Origin: Haloferula rosea
GTDB taxonomy: Bacteria > Verrucomicrobiota > Verrucomicrobiia > Verrucomicrobiales > Akkermansiaceae
Length of the DNA stretch: 64,000 nt
Direction: 5' to 3'
Assembly: GCF_016595525.1 (NCBI RefSeq)
Contig: NZ_JAENII010000009.1
Coordinates: forward strand, 1 to 64,000
The translations under genes and the position numbers were made by a program. The notes under the pieces are model-generated. The model did no database searches, was not told the origin of the DNA, and saw only the letters and a list, made by a program, of their open reading frames with translations. Shown here piece after piece: positions 14,556 to 24,315 of the stretch (the first letter of the stretch is position 1; each line of letters opens with the position of its first letter).

Positions 14556-15540
14556 GCTGACGGCTGGGCTGCTGGGGGTGGGGCTGGGTGTGCTGACGGG
14601 CTGCAGCACGGTGGGATTCTATTCGCAGGCGGCGATCGGGCAACTGGAGGTGCTGGCGAAGCGGGAGCCGATCGAGCGGGTGATCGCGGACACGGAGGAT
14701 GAGGATTTGCGCGAGCGGCTGGAGCTGACGAAGCGCTTGCTGGCCTTTGCTGAGGCGGAGCTGAAGATGCCTTCCGGCGGCAGCTACGAGCTGTACACGG
14801 CGATCGGGCGCGAGCATCTGGTGTGGGTCGTGCATGCGGCGCCGGAGCTATCGATGGAGCCGAAGCGCTGGTGGTATCCGGTGGTGGGCAAGCAGGCTTA
14901 CCGTGGTTTTTTCCGCAAGGAGATGGCGGAGGCCGAGGTCGCGCGGCTCGAGGCGGACGGGCTGGAGACCTGGGTCGGTGGGGTGGATGCGTTCTCGACG
15001 CTCGGGTGGTTCCGGGACCCGGTGATGGACACCTTCGTGCGGCGTGACGAGGTGGACTACGCCGAGTTGATTTTCCACGAGCTGGTGCACCGGAAGTATT
15101 ACGTGGCGGGCAAGACGGAATTCAACGAGGCGATGGCCGAGGCGGTGGCGAGGGAAGGGGTGCGGCGGTGGTTCCGGGCGACCGGGCGGCCGCGGTTGGC
15201 GGCGCGCTATGACTTGCGGCTGAGCAGGATCCACCAGGCGCGGGAAGCGATCGGTGGGGCGGCGGAGAGGCTGGAGGCGGTCTATGCGCGCGATCTGAGT
15301 GATGCAGAGAAGTGTCGGCTCAAGGAACGGGAGATCGAGCGCCTGAAGGTGCGTCTGAGGGAGCTGCGGACCGAGTGGGGCCGGGGGCTGACGTCGTGGA
15401 TCGAGGAGCCGATCAACAATGCGCGGCTGAACTCCTTCACGACCTATGAGGCGGGTGTGCCGCGCTTCGTGGCGCTGATCGAGGAGTGCGATGGCGACTT
15501 CGAGCGCTTCTGGGTGCGGGTGAAGGAGTTGGATGACTGA
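14548..15540 (+). CDS. Lipoprotein peptidase of the putative aminopeptidase family (PF10023-like)
   Basis: 330 residues. The signal sequence ends in the lipobox LTGC, so Cys19 is probably lipidated. The family outline is clear: YSQAAIGQLEVL, PSGGSYELYTAIGREHLVWVVHAAPELSMEPK, PVVGKQAYRGFF, GVDAFSTLGWFRDP, then the zinc motif IFHELVHRKYYV (HExxH), and FNEAMAEAVAREGV supplying a further glutamate. The C-terminal third is a long charged helix. These proteins are annotated as aminopeptidases, but I know of little direct biochemistry. It probably sits on the periplasmic face of a membrane. Confidence 0.85.
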   Translation: MRRLTAGLLGVGLGVLTGCSTVGFYSQAAIGQLEVLAKREPIERVIADTEDEDLRERLELTKRLLAFAEAELKMPSGGSYELYTAIGREHLVWVVHAAPELSMEPKRWWYPVVGKQAYRGFFRKEMAEAEVARLEADGLETWVGGVDAFSTLGWFRDPVMDTFVRRDEVDYAELIFHELVHRKYYVAGKTEFNEAMAEAVAREGVRRWFRATGRPRLAARYDLRLSRIHQAREAIGGAAERLEAVYARDLSDAEKCRLKEREIERLKVRLRELRTEWGRGLTSWIEEPINNARLNSFTTYEAGVPRFVALIEECDGDFERFWVRVKELDD

Positions 15541-15638
15541 ACCGGCGGCGGGGGTGGGGGTTCCAAAGTTCGTGCCAAATTGATCGACATATTCTTCGGT
15601 CGGTGACGCGTATCTTTAGGTCCTTTCCTTTTTTCGCC

Positions 15639-18600
15639 ATGAAACTCCTCAGCCTCCTCTCTCTCGCCCTTGTTGGAAATCTAGCGGCTGCGCCGCGCCT
15701 CTTCGTGGATGGTGGAACGATCGAGCCGGGGATGCCGATCGAGGTGATCCTCGACAAGGAGGCCTGCCCGGCGGACCGGATTGGCAAGGTGGCGGCGACG
15801 AAGTGGCTGTCGATCGAGCCGGCGTGGAAGGGGAAAACGGTGTGGAAGGAGGCGAATGTGCTGAGCTTCGAGCCGTCGGAGGCCCCTGCGCTGGGGACGC
15901 GATATACCTTTACCCTGACGGGGAAGCACATCCATCTGGATGGATCGGCGGTGCCGGCGGGTGAGCTCGGTCAGGCGGCGACGCCGAGGTTCCGGGTGGA
16001 CTACGCGACCTGGCTTCATCGCTATGAGAAGGACTGGTCGCCGCGGACGGGGGCGTGGTTCCTGCGCTTCAACGATGCGGTGAATGCGGATCAGGCTGCC
16101 GGGTTCTTTTCGTACAAGGACAAGAGCGGGCGAACGGTGGCGGCGAAGGTGAAGCCGGCGACCTTTGGCGAGCTCAAGCATCCGGGCTACGTGGTGGCGA
16201 CCTATCTGAAGCGCTGGGAAGCGGCGATCGCGGGTGAGTCGCTGGAGCCGGACCTTTCGCCGGAGGCGGTGGTGCCGACGGGGCTGATCATTTCGCCTGC
16301 GGAACCGCTGCCGGTCGGGGGGGACTGGCGACTGGTGATGAAGGAGGGCTTCAAGGGGGCCGCGGGGAAACCGGCGGGTGAGAGCATCCGGCATGTCGGT
16401 GACATCAAGGCGCTGAAGGTGCAGGACGTGATGGCACGCACCGTGGCGGACGAGCCGCGCCGGGTGGTGGTGGATTTCAATCAGAAGCTCCCCAGCGAGA
16501 TCGCTCCCGAGATGATCACGCTGGTGCCCGAGGTGCCGGAGCGGAAGCTCGAGGTGCACGACGATGAGCTGCATGTCCTTGGGGATTTCTCCGAGTATGC
16601 GCAGTGGACGGTCAAGGTGGCGCCGGAGGTGGTGTCGTGGGACGGGCGCCAACTGGGGCAGCCACACGAAAGGAAGATCGAGTTCAAGCGACTGGCTCCC
16701 GAGGTCGGCCTGCCGAGTGAGGACGAGACGCAGTTGGCGAGTGGCTCGAGGATCTACCGGGTATCAACGGTGAATGTGGAGTCGCTGAAGTTGAGGATCA
16801 AGCAGCTGGACGGTGAGCAGTTGATCCGTGCCCAGCAGGGGTATCGCTACTACACGGGAGATGGTCCGGACGGTGAGCAGATCCGGCCGACCCGAATGAT
16901 TCCCTACGAGATGATGGTCGGCAAGACGGTGGTGGATCTCGACATCCCGCTGGAAGGTGGCCTGGACACATCGAAGCAGTTGGTGATCGATTGGGACGCG
17001 GTGATCGCGGGCGATCCGAAGCCCTATCAGATCGGCAAGGCGGGTGAGCCTGCGGCGAAGCCGGGTCCGCCTGCGGCATTCTTCGTCGAGATCGTGGGAG
17101 TTCCGCGGGACGGATGTGGGGCGAAGAAGAAGCCCGCGGTGCAGTCGCTGGTGCAACTCACCGACATCGGGATGGCCTGGAAGATCACGGGCAACGAGGC
17201 ACGGGTTCTTGCGTTTTCGTGCAAGACCGGGCAGCCGGTCGAGGGGGTGGCGATCGAGGTCTTCGGTGAGGATGCGGTGAAGCTGGGTGCGGTGGAAACC
17301 GACGCCTCGGGGATGGCGGTGCTCGCCAGGGATGAAGCAGCCCGCCACTTGCGTGCGGTTCGTGGCGCGGATCAGTTCAGTGCTCCTTTTGATGCCTCCT
17401 TGCCGACCGTCGGCCTCTGGCGATTCCCCGTGCGGTATGCCTGGAACGAGCCGCCGATGGAGAAGCGGCGGGTGTTTCTCTTCACCGACCGCTCGCTCTA
17501 CCGGCCGGGTGAAACCGTTCATCTGAAGGGGCTGGTGCGCCAGCAGGATGGAAACGAGATCAGGATGTCGGAAGGTGATGGCGTGAAGCTCCGCGTCAGC
17601 AATCCCACGGGCCGCGACATCATCGAGCGCGACATCACGGTCTCGGAGAAGGGTTCATTCGACGAGACCTTCACCCTGCCATCGGAGACCACCGGGTATC
17701 ATCAGATCTGGGTCGAATGGACGGCGGAGGCCGAGGCGGCTGCGAAGTTGACCAATTGGGTCGACCGCAGTCATGCGCTCGAGAGTTCCCGGTTCGCGCT
17801 TCCGCTCCGGGTCGAGGAGTTTCGACGGAATGCCTTCGAGATCACGCATGAGACCACGGCCCCGAAGCCGGGGGACGACGAGGTCATCCTCGACCTGGAA
17901 GCGGCCTATTTCCACGGTCAGCCGGTGGCGAATGGCGAGACCGACGTGTGGACCCGCGTGCAGGACGAGAATTTCTACCCCGAGCGGTTCCGTGATTATC
18001 TCTTCGGAGATCACCGGCAGCCGGATTTCGGATACTGGTTCCACTATTTCGGATACCGTTGGCAGGACGACTATGGGTCCCGTAATTCGACCAGTGAATC
18101 GGAGGAGATGCAGCTCGATGGGGATGGCCGGGTCCAGGTGAAGGCGGTTGTTCCCGAGAGCGAGTTTCCGATGCTGCGCCGGGTGACGATTGAAACCACG
18201 GTCACCGATGCCAACCGTCAGACCCTGAGCAAGAGCACGGGCGTGATCGTGCATCCGTCCGCCGTCCACGCCGGTATCGCGCGGTTGGACCGCCTGGTGC
18301 GGGTGGGTGACGAGGTGCCGCTGAAGGTGCTGGCCGTGACCCCTGAGGGTGAACGGGTGACGGAAGCCGTGACGATGTCAGCCACCCTGACCCGTGAGGT
18401 GAACGAGCAGGTGAGGATGCAGCACGCGAATGGCCGGGGTGCGGTGCGCAATGAGTCCCGTGCAGAGGAATTGAAGAAGGAGACCCTCGAGCTTGCGGCC
18501 GGCGGTTCGACGGAGTTGATGTTCGCGCCCACGAAACCGGGGCTGCACACGATTGAGCTTCGCGGGGCCGATGCGGAAGGGCGGCCGTTTGCCACCGCCA

Positions 18601-21413
18601 CGACGATCCATGTGTATGGGGCCGATGAGTATCCATGGGCCTACGAGGATCACATGCGGATCAAGTTGGTGGCGGAGAAGAAGCGCTATCAGCCGGGCGA
18701 TACGGCCCGCGTGCTGGTGCTTTCGCCGATCGAGGGCAAGGCGCTGGTCACGGTCGAGCGAGAGGATGTGTCGCGCTCCTTCCTGACTGATCTGAAGGCG
18801 ACGGAGCCAGTCATCGAGATCCCGATCGGGGACGAGGATGCGCCGAACTGCTACGTGTCGGTGCTGGTGATCAAGGGAGCGGAGGAGAGCCTGCGCAAGC
18901 ACAAGGAACCGCAGCTCCGTCTGGGCTACTGCGAGCTGATGGTTGAGAATGTCCGCGACCGTCTGGCCGTCACGCTCGATCCGCCGACAGGAGCGGAGAA
19001 GGACGGATTCCTGCCGGGTTCGGAGATCGGCCTGACCGGCCGGGTGACGCTGGCGGATGGACGCCCGGCTGCGGGTGCCGAGCTGACGATCTATGCGGAG
19101 GATGAAGGTACGCTGTCTGTCGTAGGTTACGACACTCCCGAGCCGATGAATTTCTTCTATGACCCGCGCCTGCTGCGGGTCGAGTGCGGGACTTCGCTGG
19201 GGAACTTCATCCCCGAGGCACCGGATGAGCAGACCTTCTTCAACAAGGGGTTCTTCATCGGTGGTGGTGATGGTGGCGCGGCGAATGCGCTGGAAATTCC
19301 GCGGCGTGATTTCGATCCGTGCGCGTTCTGGATGCCATCCGTGGTGGCCGGGGCGGATGGTCGTTTCGAGCTGAAATCGAAGCTGCCGGATACCTTGACG
19401 CGCTACCGTCTGATGGTGGTCGTGCACCATGATGCGACGCGTTTCGGCCACGCCGAGGATGAGTTCTTGGTGAACAAGCCGGTAATGCTCGAGCCACAGG
19501 TTCCGCGCTTCGCCCATGAAGGGGATACCCAGCAGATGAAGGCGCTGCTGCAGAATGCGTCCGATCAGTCAGGCACGTGGGAGGTGACGATTCTCCCGGA
19601 TGCCTCGTCGAGCGAACCGGTGGCGGTGCTGTCGGATGGAGTGAAGCCGGCGGTGACCGTCGAGCTCGAAGCGGGCAAGTCGGCTTCGGTGATGTTCCCG
19701 GTGGAGTACCGGACGACGGGGCGTGCCCTGATTCGCTGGAAGGCGGAGCCGGTGCATCTGGCGGGCCGCGATCAGCATCCGGATTTCCGCAGGCTTTCGG
19801 ATTCGGTGGAGTCGAGTTTCGACGTCGAGTATCCGGTGCCGCTTCTCCGGCAGAACCGGATGGTGCGTTTTGAGGGTGCGGATGGAATGCGCGACCTTTT
19901 GGATGATCTCGATCCGCGCTTGCTCGGTGGTCGAGGTGAGATCGAACTGGAAGCCAGCCGTTCACTGCTGCTGGAAGCGGGTGGCGCGGTGGATTACCTC
20001 ATGCAGTATCCCTACGGTTGTCTCGAGCAGACGACTTCGTCGCTGATGCCGTGGCTGGCGGTGGAACAACTCCGGGAGGTGTCCCCGGCTTTGGCACGGT
20101 ATTCGTCCGAGGAGGTTGAGAAGGTGGTCCAGCAGGGTGTGGACCGACTGATCGCGATGCAGAGGCAGGATGGTGGATTCGGTTACTGGCATGGGGCGAC
20201 CAAGTCCAACCGGTGGGCGAGCAGTTATGCGGGTCTCGGTCTGATTCTGGCTTCCGAGTCTGCGACGGTGTCGCCGTCGGTGATCGATGCGGTGGCGACG
20301 TATCTGCAGAAGCAGCTGCGCGAGTTGCCGAAGGAACCGACTTCGGCGGATCTCGAGATCACGGCCCGGGACCTGTGGGTGCTGGCGCTTGCCGGAGAAC
20401 CCCAGCAAGCCTACGTCAACAAGCTGTGGCAGGATCCGGCGCGTCTGAGTTCGCGTGCGCGGTGTTTCCTGGCGCTCGCGGAGATTGCGGGTGGTCGGGT
20501 GGATGTGGCGGAGGCGATCATGCGCGATCCTACGCCGTGCACGGTGGCGGACAATTCGTGGATGCGTTGGCGTCCGGATGAAGGGTTGCAGCTTCTGGTG
20601 TGGACGGCGATCGATGCCGAAGGCAAGGAAGCTGCGGATGCGATCGTGGATCTGCTGCAAAGCCGCAACCCGTATGGGCACTGGCGGACGACCTGGGTGA
20701 ATGCCTGGTCGCTCATGGCGCTGGGTGCGTATGCCGAAGCTCGCGGTGAGATCACCCCGACGACGATGGCGTGGAGCGAGATCGAGCCTGGCGGCGTGGA
20801 GGACAAGGGAGAGGTGATCCTCGACCAGGAAAATCCACTGCATTCCCAGTATGTGCCGCTTCATGATGAGCTGAAGTTGAGTGCCGGGGCGGATGGTGAG
20901 GCCTACCTGCGGGTGCGCCTGTCGGCGAAACCGGAGTTGGCCCCGGTCCAACCGGTGGCCACGAACGGACTCGAGATCACGCGGTTCTATCAGCGGGTTT
21001 TGCCGGACGGTTCGACCGAACCCCTGGGCATTCCCCGGGTGGGGGATCTGATCCGGGTGGATCTGCGGGTGAACCTGCCGAAAGACGACGAGCGCTATCT
21101 GGTCGTCGAGGACCGGTTGCCATCGGTATTCGAGGCGATCAACAATTCCTTCGAATCACAGGCTGCTCCGAAGGCTGCGGGGAGGACGAGTGAATCGGCG
21201 TGGTCGATCTCGCACAGTGAGGTGCGTGACGATCGGGTGATGTTCTTCTTCGACCGCATCTACAGCCGTGGCACGCGCACCCTGACCTATCTCGCCAGGT
21301 GCACGATGGCGGGGAAGGCATATGCGCCGTCGGCCAAGGTCGAGGCGATGTATGATCCGGACCACACCGCGCTGTCGGCGAGCCGTCAGTTTGAGGTGCC
21401 AGTGACTCCGTAA
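15639..21413 (+). CDS. Bacterial alpha-2-macroglobulin (thioester protease inhibitor)
   Basis: 1,924 residues from the ATG at 15639, with a signal peptide at 1-19 (no lipobox, unlike E. coli YfhM). It is built from macroglobulin domains. The MG2-type segment RRVFLFTDRSLYRPGETVHLKGLVR is clear, followed by a bait-region stretch and the ANG2 segment with FWMPSVVAGADGRFELKSKLPDTLTRYRL. The thioester motif GCLEQ lies near residue 1460 in PYGCLEQTTSSLMPW, inside an alpha/alpha-toroid domain. A C-terminal receptor-like domain completes it. Such proteins trap attacking proteases in the periplasm. The stop overlaps pbpC (TAATG), the classic defence-and-repair pairing with PBP1C. Confidence 0.95.
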   Translation: MKLLSLLSLALVGNLAAAPRLFVDGGTIEPGMPIEVILDKEACPADRIGKVAATKWLSIEPAWKGKTVWKEANVLSFEPSEAPALGTRYTFTLTGKHIHLDGSAVPAGELGQAATPRFRVDYATWLHRYEKDWSPRTGAWFLRFNDAVNADQAAGFFSYKDKSGRTVAAKVKPATFGELKHPGYVVATYLKRWEAAIAGESLEPDLSPEAVVPTGLIISPAEPLPVGGDWRLVMKEGFKGAAGKPAGESIRHVGDIKALKVQDVMARTVADEPRRVVVDFNQKLPSEIAPEMITLVPEVPERKLEVHDDELHVLGDFSEYAQWTVKVAPEVVSWDGRQLGQPHERKIEFKRLAPEVGLPSEDETQLASGSRIYRVSTVNVESLKLRIKQLDGEQLIRAQQGYRYYTGDGPDGEQIRPTRMIPYEMMVGKTVVDLDIPLEGGLDTSKQLVIDWDAVIAGDPKPYQIGKAGEPAAKPGPPAAFFVEIVGVPRDGCGAKKKPAVQSLVQLTDIGMAWKITGNEARVLAFSCKTGQPVEGVAIEVFGEDAVKLGAVETDASGMAVLARDEAARHLRAVRGADQFSAPFDASLPTVGLWRFPVRYAWNEPPMEKRRVFLFTDRSLYRPGETVHLKGLVRQQDGNEIRMSEGDGVKLRVSNPTGRDIIERDITVSEKGSFDETFTLPSETTGYHQIWVEWTAEAEAAAKLTNWVDRSHALESSRFALPLRVEEFRRNAFEITHETTAPKPGDDEVILDLEAAYFHGQPVANGETDVWTRVQDENFYPERFRDYLFGDHRQPDFGYWFHYFGYRWQDDYGSRNSTSESEEMQLDGDGRVQVKAVVPESEFPMLRRVTIETTVTDANRQTLSKSTGVIVHPSAVHAGIARLDRLVRVGDEVPLKVLAVTPEGERVTEAVTMSATLTREVNEQVRMQHANGRGAVRNESRAEELKKETLELAAGGSTELMFAPTKPGLHTIELRGADAEGRPFATATTIHVYGADEYPWAYEDHMRIKLVAEKKRYQPGDTARVLVLSPIEGKALVTVEREDVSRSFLTDLKATEPVIEIPIGDEDAPNCYVSVLVIKGAEESLRKHKEPQLRLGYCELMVENVRDRLAVTLDPPTGAEKDGFLPGSEIGLTGRVTLADGRPAAGAELTIYAEDEGTLSVVGYDTPEPMNFFYDPRLLRVECGTSLGNFIPEAPDEQTFFNKGFFIGGGDGGAANALEIPRRDFDPCAFWMPSVVAGADGRFELKSKLPDTLTRYRLMVVVHHDATRFGHAEDEFLVNKPVMLEPQVPRFAHEGDTQQMKALLQNASDQSGTWEVTILPDASSSEPVAVLSDGVKPAVTVELEAGKSASVMFPVEYRTTGRALIRWKAEPVHLAGRDQHPDFRRLSDSVESSFDVEYPVPLLRQNRMVRFEGADGMRDLLDDLDPRLLGGRGEIELEASRSLLLEAGGAVDYLMQYPYGCLEQTTSSLMPWLAVEQLREVSPALARYSSEEVEKVVQQGVDRLIAMQRQDGGFGYWHGATKSNRWASSYAGLGLILASESATVSPSVIDAVATYLQKQLRELPKEPTSADLEITARDLWVLALAGEPQQAYVNKLWQDPARLSSRARCFLALAEIAGGRVDVAEAIMRDPTPCTVADNSWMRWRPDEGLQLLVWTAIDAEGKEAADAIVDLLQSRNPYGHWRTTWVNAWSLMALGAYAEARGEITPTTMAWSEIEPGGVEDKGEVILDQENPLHSQYVPLHDELKLSAGADGEAYLRVRLSAKPELAPVQPVATNGLEITRFYQRVLPDGSTEPLGIPRVGDLIRVDLRVNLPKDDERYLVVEDRLPSVFEAINNSFESQAAPKAAGRTSESAWSISHSEVRDDRVMFFFDRIYSRGTRTLTYLARCTMAGKAYAPSAKVEAMYDPDHTALSASRQFEVPVTP

Positions 21414-23647
21414 TGGGAAGGAAGCGTCAGCGGCGGCGATGGCTGTGGATCGGTCTGGCCGGCATGGTGTCGGTCTGGCTGCTGGGCTGGTATGTCGTGC
21501 CGTGGTGCGTGGCCCTGCCGGAGGGGCTGGACGAGGTGAATGCCTCCCCGCGCCTGCTGGATCGGGACGGGCACGAGCTTCATCACCTGACCTTGCCGGA
21601 TTTCACCCGCCGCACACCGGTTTCCCGGGACGACCTGCCGGAGGATCTGGTGGCCTGCACGCTGGCGGCCGAGGACAAGCGCTTCCGGAAGCACGGGGGC
21701 ATCGATGTACTGGCGACGGCGCGGGCGGCGCGCGACTGGTTGTTGGAGGGGCGGCAGGTGTCCGGGGCATCGACCGTGACGCAGCAGCTCGTGAAGCTGG
21801 GCCAAGAGCCACAGTCGAGAACGCTCAAGGTGAAGCTGATGGAGGCGCTGCAGGCACGCCAGTTGGAGATGAGGTGGGGCAAGGATGAGATTCTCACGGC
21901 CTACTTCAATCGTCTGGACTACGGCAATCGCCGTATTGGTCCGGTGGAGGCGGCGAGGTTCTATTTCCAGAAGCCGCTCAATCAGTTGTCGCTGGCCGAG
22001 TGCGCGTTGCTCGCCGGCTTGCCCCAAGCGCCGTCGAGGCTGGATCCGGTTGATCATCCGGAGCGGGCGCTGGCAAGGCGGGCGGTGGTGCTGGATCGGC
22101 TGTCCCGGCTGTCGGATGACGCCCGCATCGCCAAGGCGAGGGATGAGGAACTGCTTCTGCGGCCGCTGATGGATGAGCCGATGGCTCCATGGTTGCCGAC
22201 CATGGCGGTGGGGGCGGGGGTCGAGGTGCGGACGACGCTGGATCGCGATCTCCAGCAGACGTTGGAGGGCATCGTAGCCGATGAACTCGAGCGATTGAAG
22301 GGCTCCAATCTCCAGCACGTGGCGATCGTGGTGCTCGACAACGAGCGGAGTGAGATTCGTGGGCTGGTTTCGTCCGGCAACTGGGATGATCCGAGGGGAG
22401 GTCAGATCAATGGAGCGCTGACGCCACGCTCACCGGGTTCCGCGCTGAAGCCATTCACGTATCTGCTGTCGTTCGAACGGGGCGGGCGTCATCCGGGGTC
22501 GATCATTGCGGACATCCCGACCCGGATCCGGACGGTGGAAGGGCTCGATGCCCCGGAGAATTTTGACCGGGCATTCCGTGGCCCGGTGACGGTCCGCCGC
22601 GCTCTGGCGTGTTCCCTGAATGTGCCGGCGATGCGGGAGCTGAACCGGCTCGGCGGGCCCGAGCCATTGCACGGGTTGTTGGTCGAGCTGGGATTCGAGT
22701 CGCTGGGAGACGACCCGGTCGAGCATGGCTTGGGGCTGACGCTCGGGAATGCTCCGGTGACCTTGCTGGAACTGGCGGAAGGATACGCGACGCTGGCTCG
22801 CGGTGGTCGGCATCGGTCGGCGACCCTGGTGGCCAAGGACGGCGTAGATCGGCGCGTCTTCTCCGAGCGTTCGGCCTGGTTGATCACGGACATCCTGGCG
22901 GACCCGGTGGCGCGCACGCCGTCGTTTGGTCGGCGTGGTCCTCTGGAACTGCCGTTTCCCTGTGGGGTCAAAACCGGGACGTCCTCGGACTTTCGCGACA
23001 ACTGGTGTGTCGGCTACACGACGGACTACACGGTGGCGGTGTGGGCGGGAAATTTCGACCACTCACCGATGAAGGGGGTTTCCGGAGTGGATGGTGCGGG
23101 GCCGATTTTCCAGCGTGCGATGCGGTGGCTTCATCGTGAGGAGAAGCCATCTGCGCGTGAGCGGCCGGCGGGTCTGGTCCGGCTGCGGATGGATCCGCGC
23201 AGTGGTCGCCTTGCCGGTGGGTCGCATACGGTCGACGAGTGGGTTCCCGATGGGCTGGACCTCCTGCCGGCGCGCCCGGAGGACTACGATGAGGCGGGTC
23301 GGCTGTTTCTGGATGAAACGTATGCCGAGTGGTTGGCCTCCGAACACAACCAGCGGAGGTCCGAGTTTGCCGAGAAGCCGGCACGCCCGGCGGACACTCC
23401 GCTGCGCGTTCTGGCGCCGCGCGCTGGGACGGTCTACCTGCTGGATCCCGAACTGCCGAATGGCGGGAAACTGCGGCTTTCCACCAATTTGCCCGGTGTG
23501 GCCGAGTGGCAGTGCTCGACGCTGCAACTGGACTGCAGTGGCAGCGAGCCTGTGGCACAACTCGAGCCGGGCAGCCACCGACTTGCTCTAACAGACCGAC
23601 GTAGTGGTGAGACGCGCGTGATCCGGATCGAGGTTGAGGAGCGGTAG
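21413..23647 (+). CDS. pbpC: Penicillin-binding protein 1C
   Basis: 744 residues with an N-terminal anchor at about 10-30. The GT51 transglycosylase carries AAEDKRFRKHGGID (catalytic Glu87) and GASTVTQQLVK. The transpeptidase has the S-x-x-K motif SALK (Ser343-Lys346) and KTGTS near 520. A C-terminal BiPBP_C beta domain follows from about 650. PBP1C polymerises peptidoglycan and is thought to patch the wall at damage sites. It is translationally coupled to the alpha-2-macroglobulin gene, whose product would guard the same damaged envelope. Confidence 0.95.
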   Translation: MGRKRQRRRWLWIGLAGMVSVWLLGWYVVPWCVALPEGLDEVNASPRLLDRDGHELHHLTLPDFTRRTPVSRDDLPEDLVACTLAAEDKRFRKHGGIDVLATARAARDWLLEGRQVSGASTVTQQLVKLGQEPQSRTLKVKLMEALQARQLEMRWGKDEILTAYFNRLDYGNRRIGPVEAARFYFQKPLNQLSLAECALLAGLPQAPSRLDPVDHPERALARRAVVLDRLSRLSDDARIAKARDEELLLRPLMDEPMAPWLPTMAVGAGVEVRTTLDRDLQQTLEGIVADELERLKGSNLQHVAIVVLDNERSEIRGLVSSGNWDDPRGGQINGALTPRSPGSALKPFTYLLSFERGGRHPGSIIADIPTRIRTVEGLDAPENFDRAFRGPVTVRRALACSLNVPAMRELNRLGGPEPLHGLLVELGFESLGDDPVEHGLGLTLGNAPVTLLELAEGYATLARGGRHRSATLVAKDGVDRRVFSERSAWLITDILADPVARTPSFGRRGPLELPFPCGVKTGTSSDFRDNWCVGYTTDYTVAVWAGNFDHSPMKGVSGVDGAGPIFQRAMRWLHREEKPSARERPAGLVRLRMDPRSGRLAGGSHTVDEWVPDGLDLLPARPEDYDEAGRLFLDETYAEWLASEHNQRRSEFAEKPARPADTPLRVLAPRAGTVYLLDPELPNGGKLRLSTNLPGVAEWQCSTLQLDCSGSEPVAQLEPGSHRLALTDRRSGETRVIRIEVEER

Positions 23648-23659
23648 TGGTGGCGTGAC

Positions 23660-24313
23660 TCAGGCGCCGGGTTTTTCCGGTGCCACGAATTCATCGACGG
23701 CGCGGAAGTCAACGCGCTGGGTCTCCGGGTTCATGAAGAAGAACACGTAGGAGCGGATCTGCTCTTCGACGGGCCAGCGGGTTTTGCTCAATGCCCGGTC
23801 GCCTGCCTTTTCACGGACGCCGAATCCGACATCGTAGAAGCCCTCGTCGCGGGCCCCTTCCGGCCGGATGGACTTCCCTTGAGCCGGTGCGATGGTGAAT
23901 TTGGTCGAGCCGACGTAGCCGAGCACGGTCTTGCTGGCGTTGTTGTGCACATAGACATCGCCGGGTCTGAAATTCGGGGCGTCGTCGCGGATCACCACCG
24001 TTTCGTAGCCGGCCTTCCGCGAGGGCAGGAGCAGTACGATGAAGGACTTCCCGTCTTCTGGAAGTGCCACCTTGGCAACGGTCATCTCCTTGCCCTCGGG
24101 GCGCAGCACGAAGCGGCGTCCCGGTGCGGGTTGGGCCTGCGACAGGTGGTTGGTGGGAAGACTGAAGGGTTCGCTTCTCGCTTCCTCGGCGAACATGCTT
24201 ACTGAACCAAGCTCCTTGGGAACGCGCTCAGCGAGGAATCGGACGTTGGGTTCGGCGGCGTGGAGGAGACTGCCGACGAGGAGGACGGCAAGTAGAATCA
24301 GGGGTTGGATCAT
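23660..24313 (-). CDS. Small secreted protein of unknown function
   Basis: 217 residues with a signal peptide at 1-19 (LILLAVLLVGSLLHAA). The mature part contains PGRRFVLRPEGKEMTVAKVALPEDGKSFIVLLLP and a second beta-rich half. I recognise no family. It follows the Verru_Chthon A gene by 2 bp on the same strand and is surely co-transcribed, so a shared role in an exported pilin-like apparatus is likely. Convergent with pbpC. Confidence 0.75.
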   Translation of the reverse strand: MIQPLILLAVLLVGSLLHAAEPNVRFLAERVPKELGSVSMFAEEARSEPFSLPTNHLSQAQPAPGRRFVLRPEGKEMTVAKVALPEDGKSFIVLLLPSRKAGYETVVIRDDAPNFRPGDVYVHNNASKTVLGYVGSTKFTIAPAQGKSIRPEGARDEGFYDVGFGVREKAGDRALSKTRWPVEEQIRSYVFFFMNPETQRVDFRAVDEFVAPEKPGA

Positions 24314-24315
24314 GT

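Noticed and set aside
13248-14609. Minus-strand open frame of 453 codons across rpe and tadA
   Set aside because: Arg/Pro-rich out-of-frame translation of two well-supported genes.
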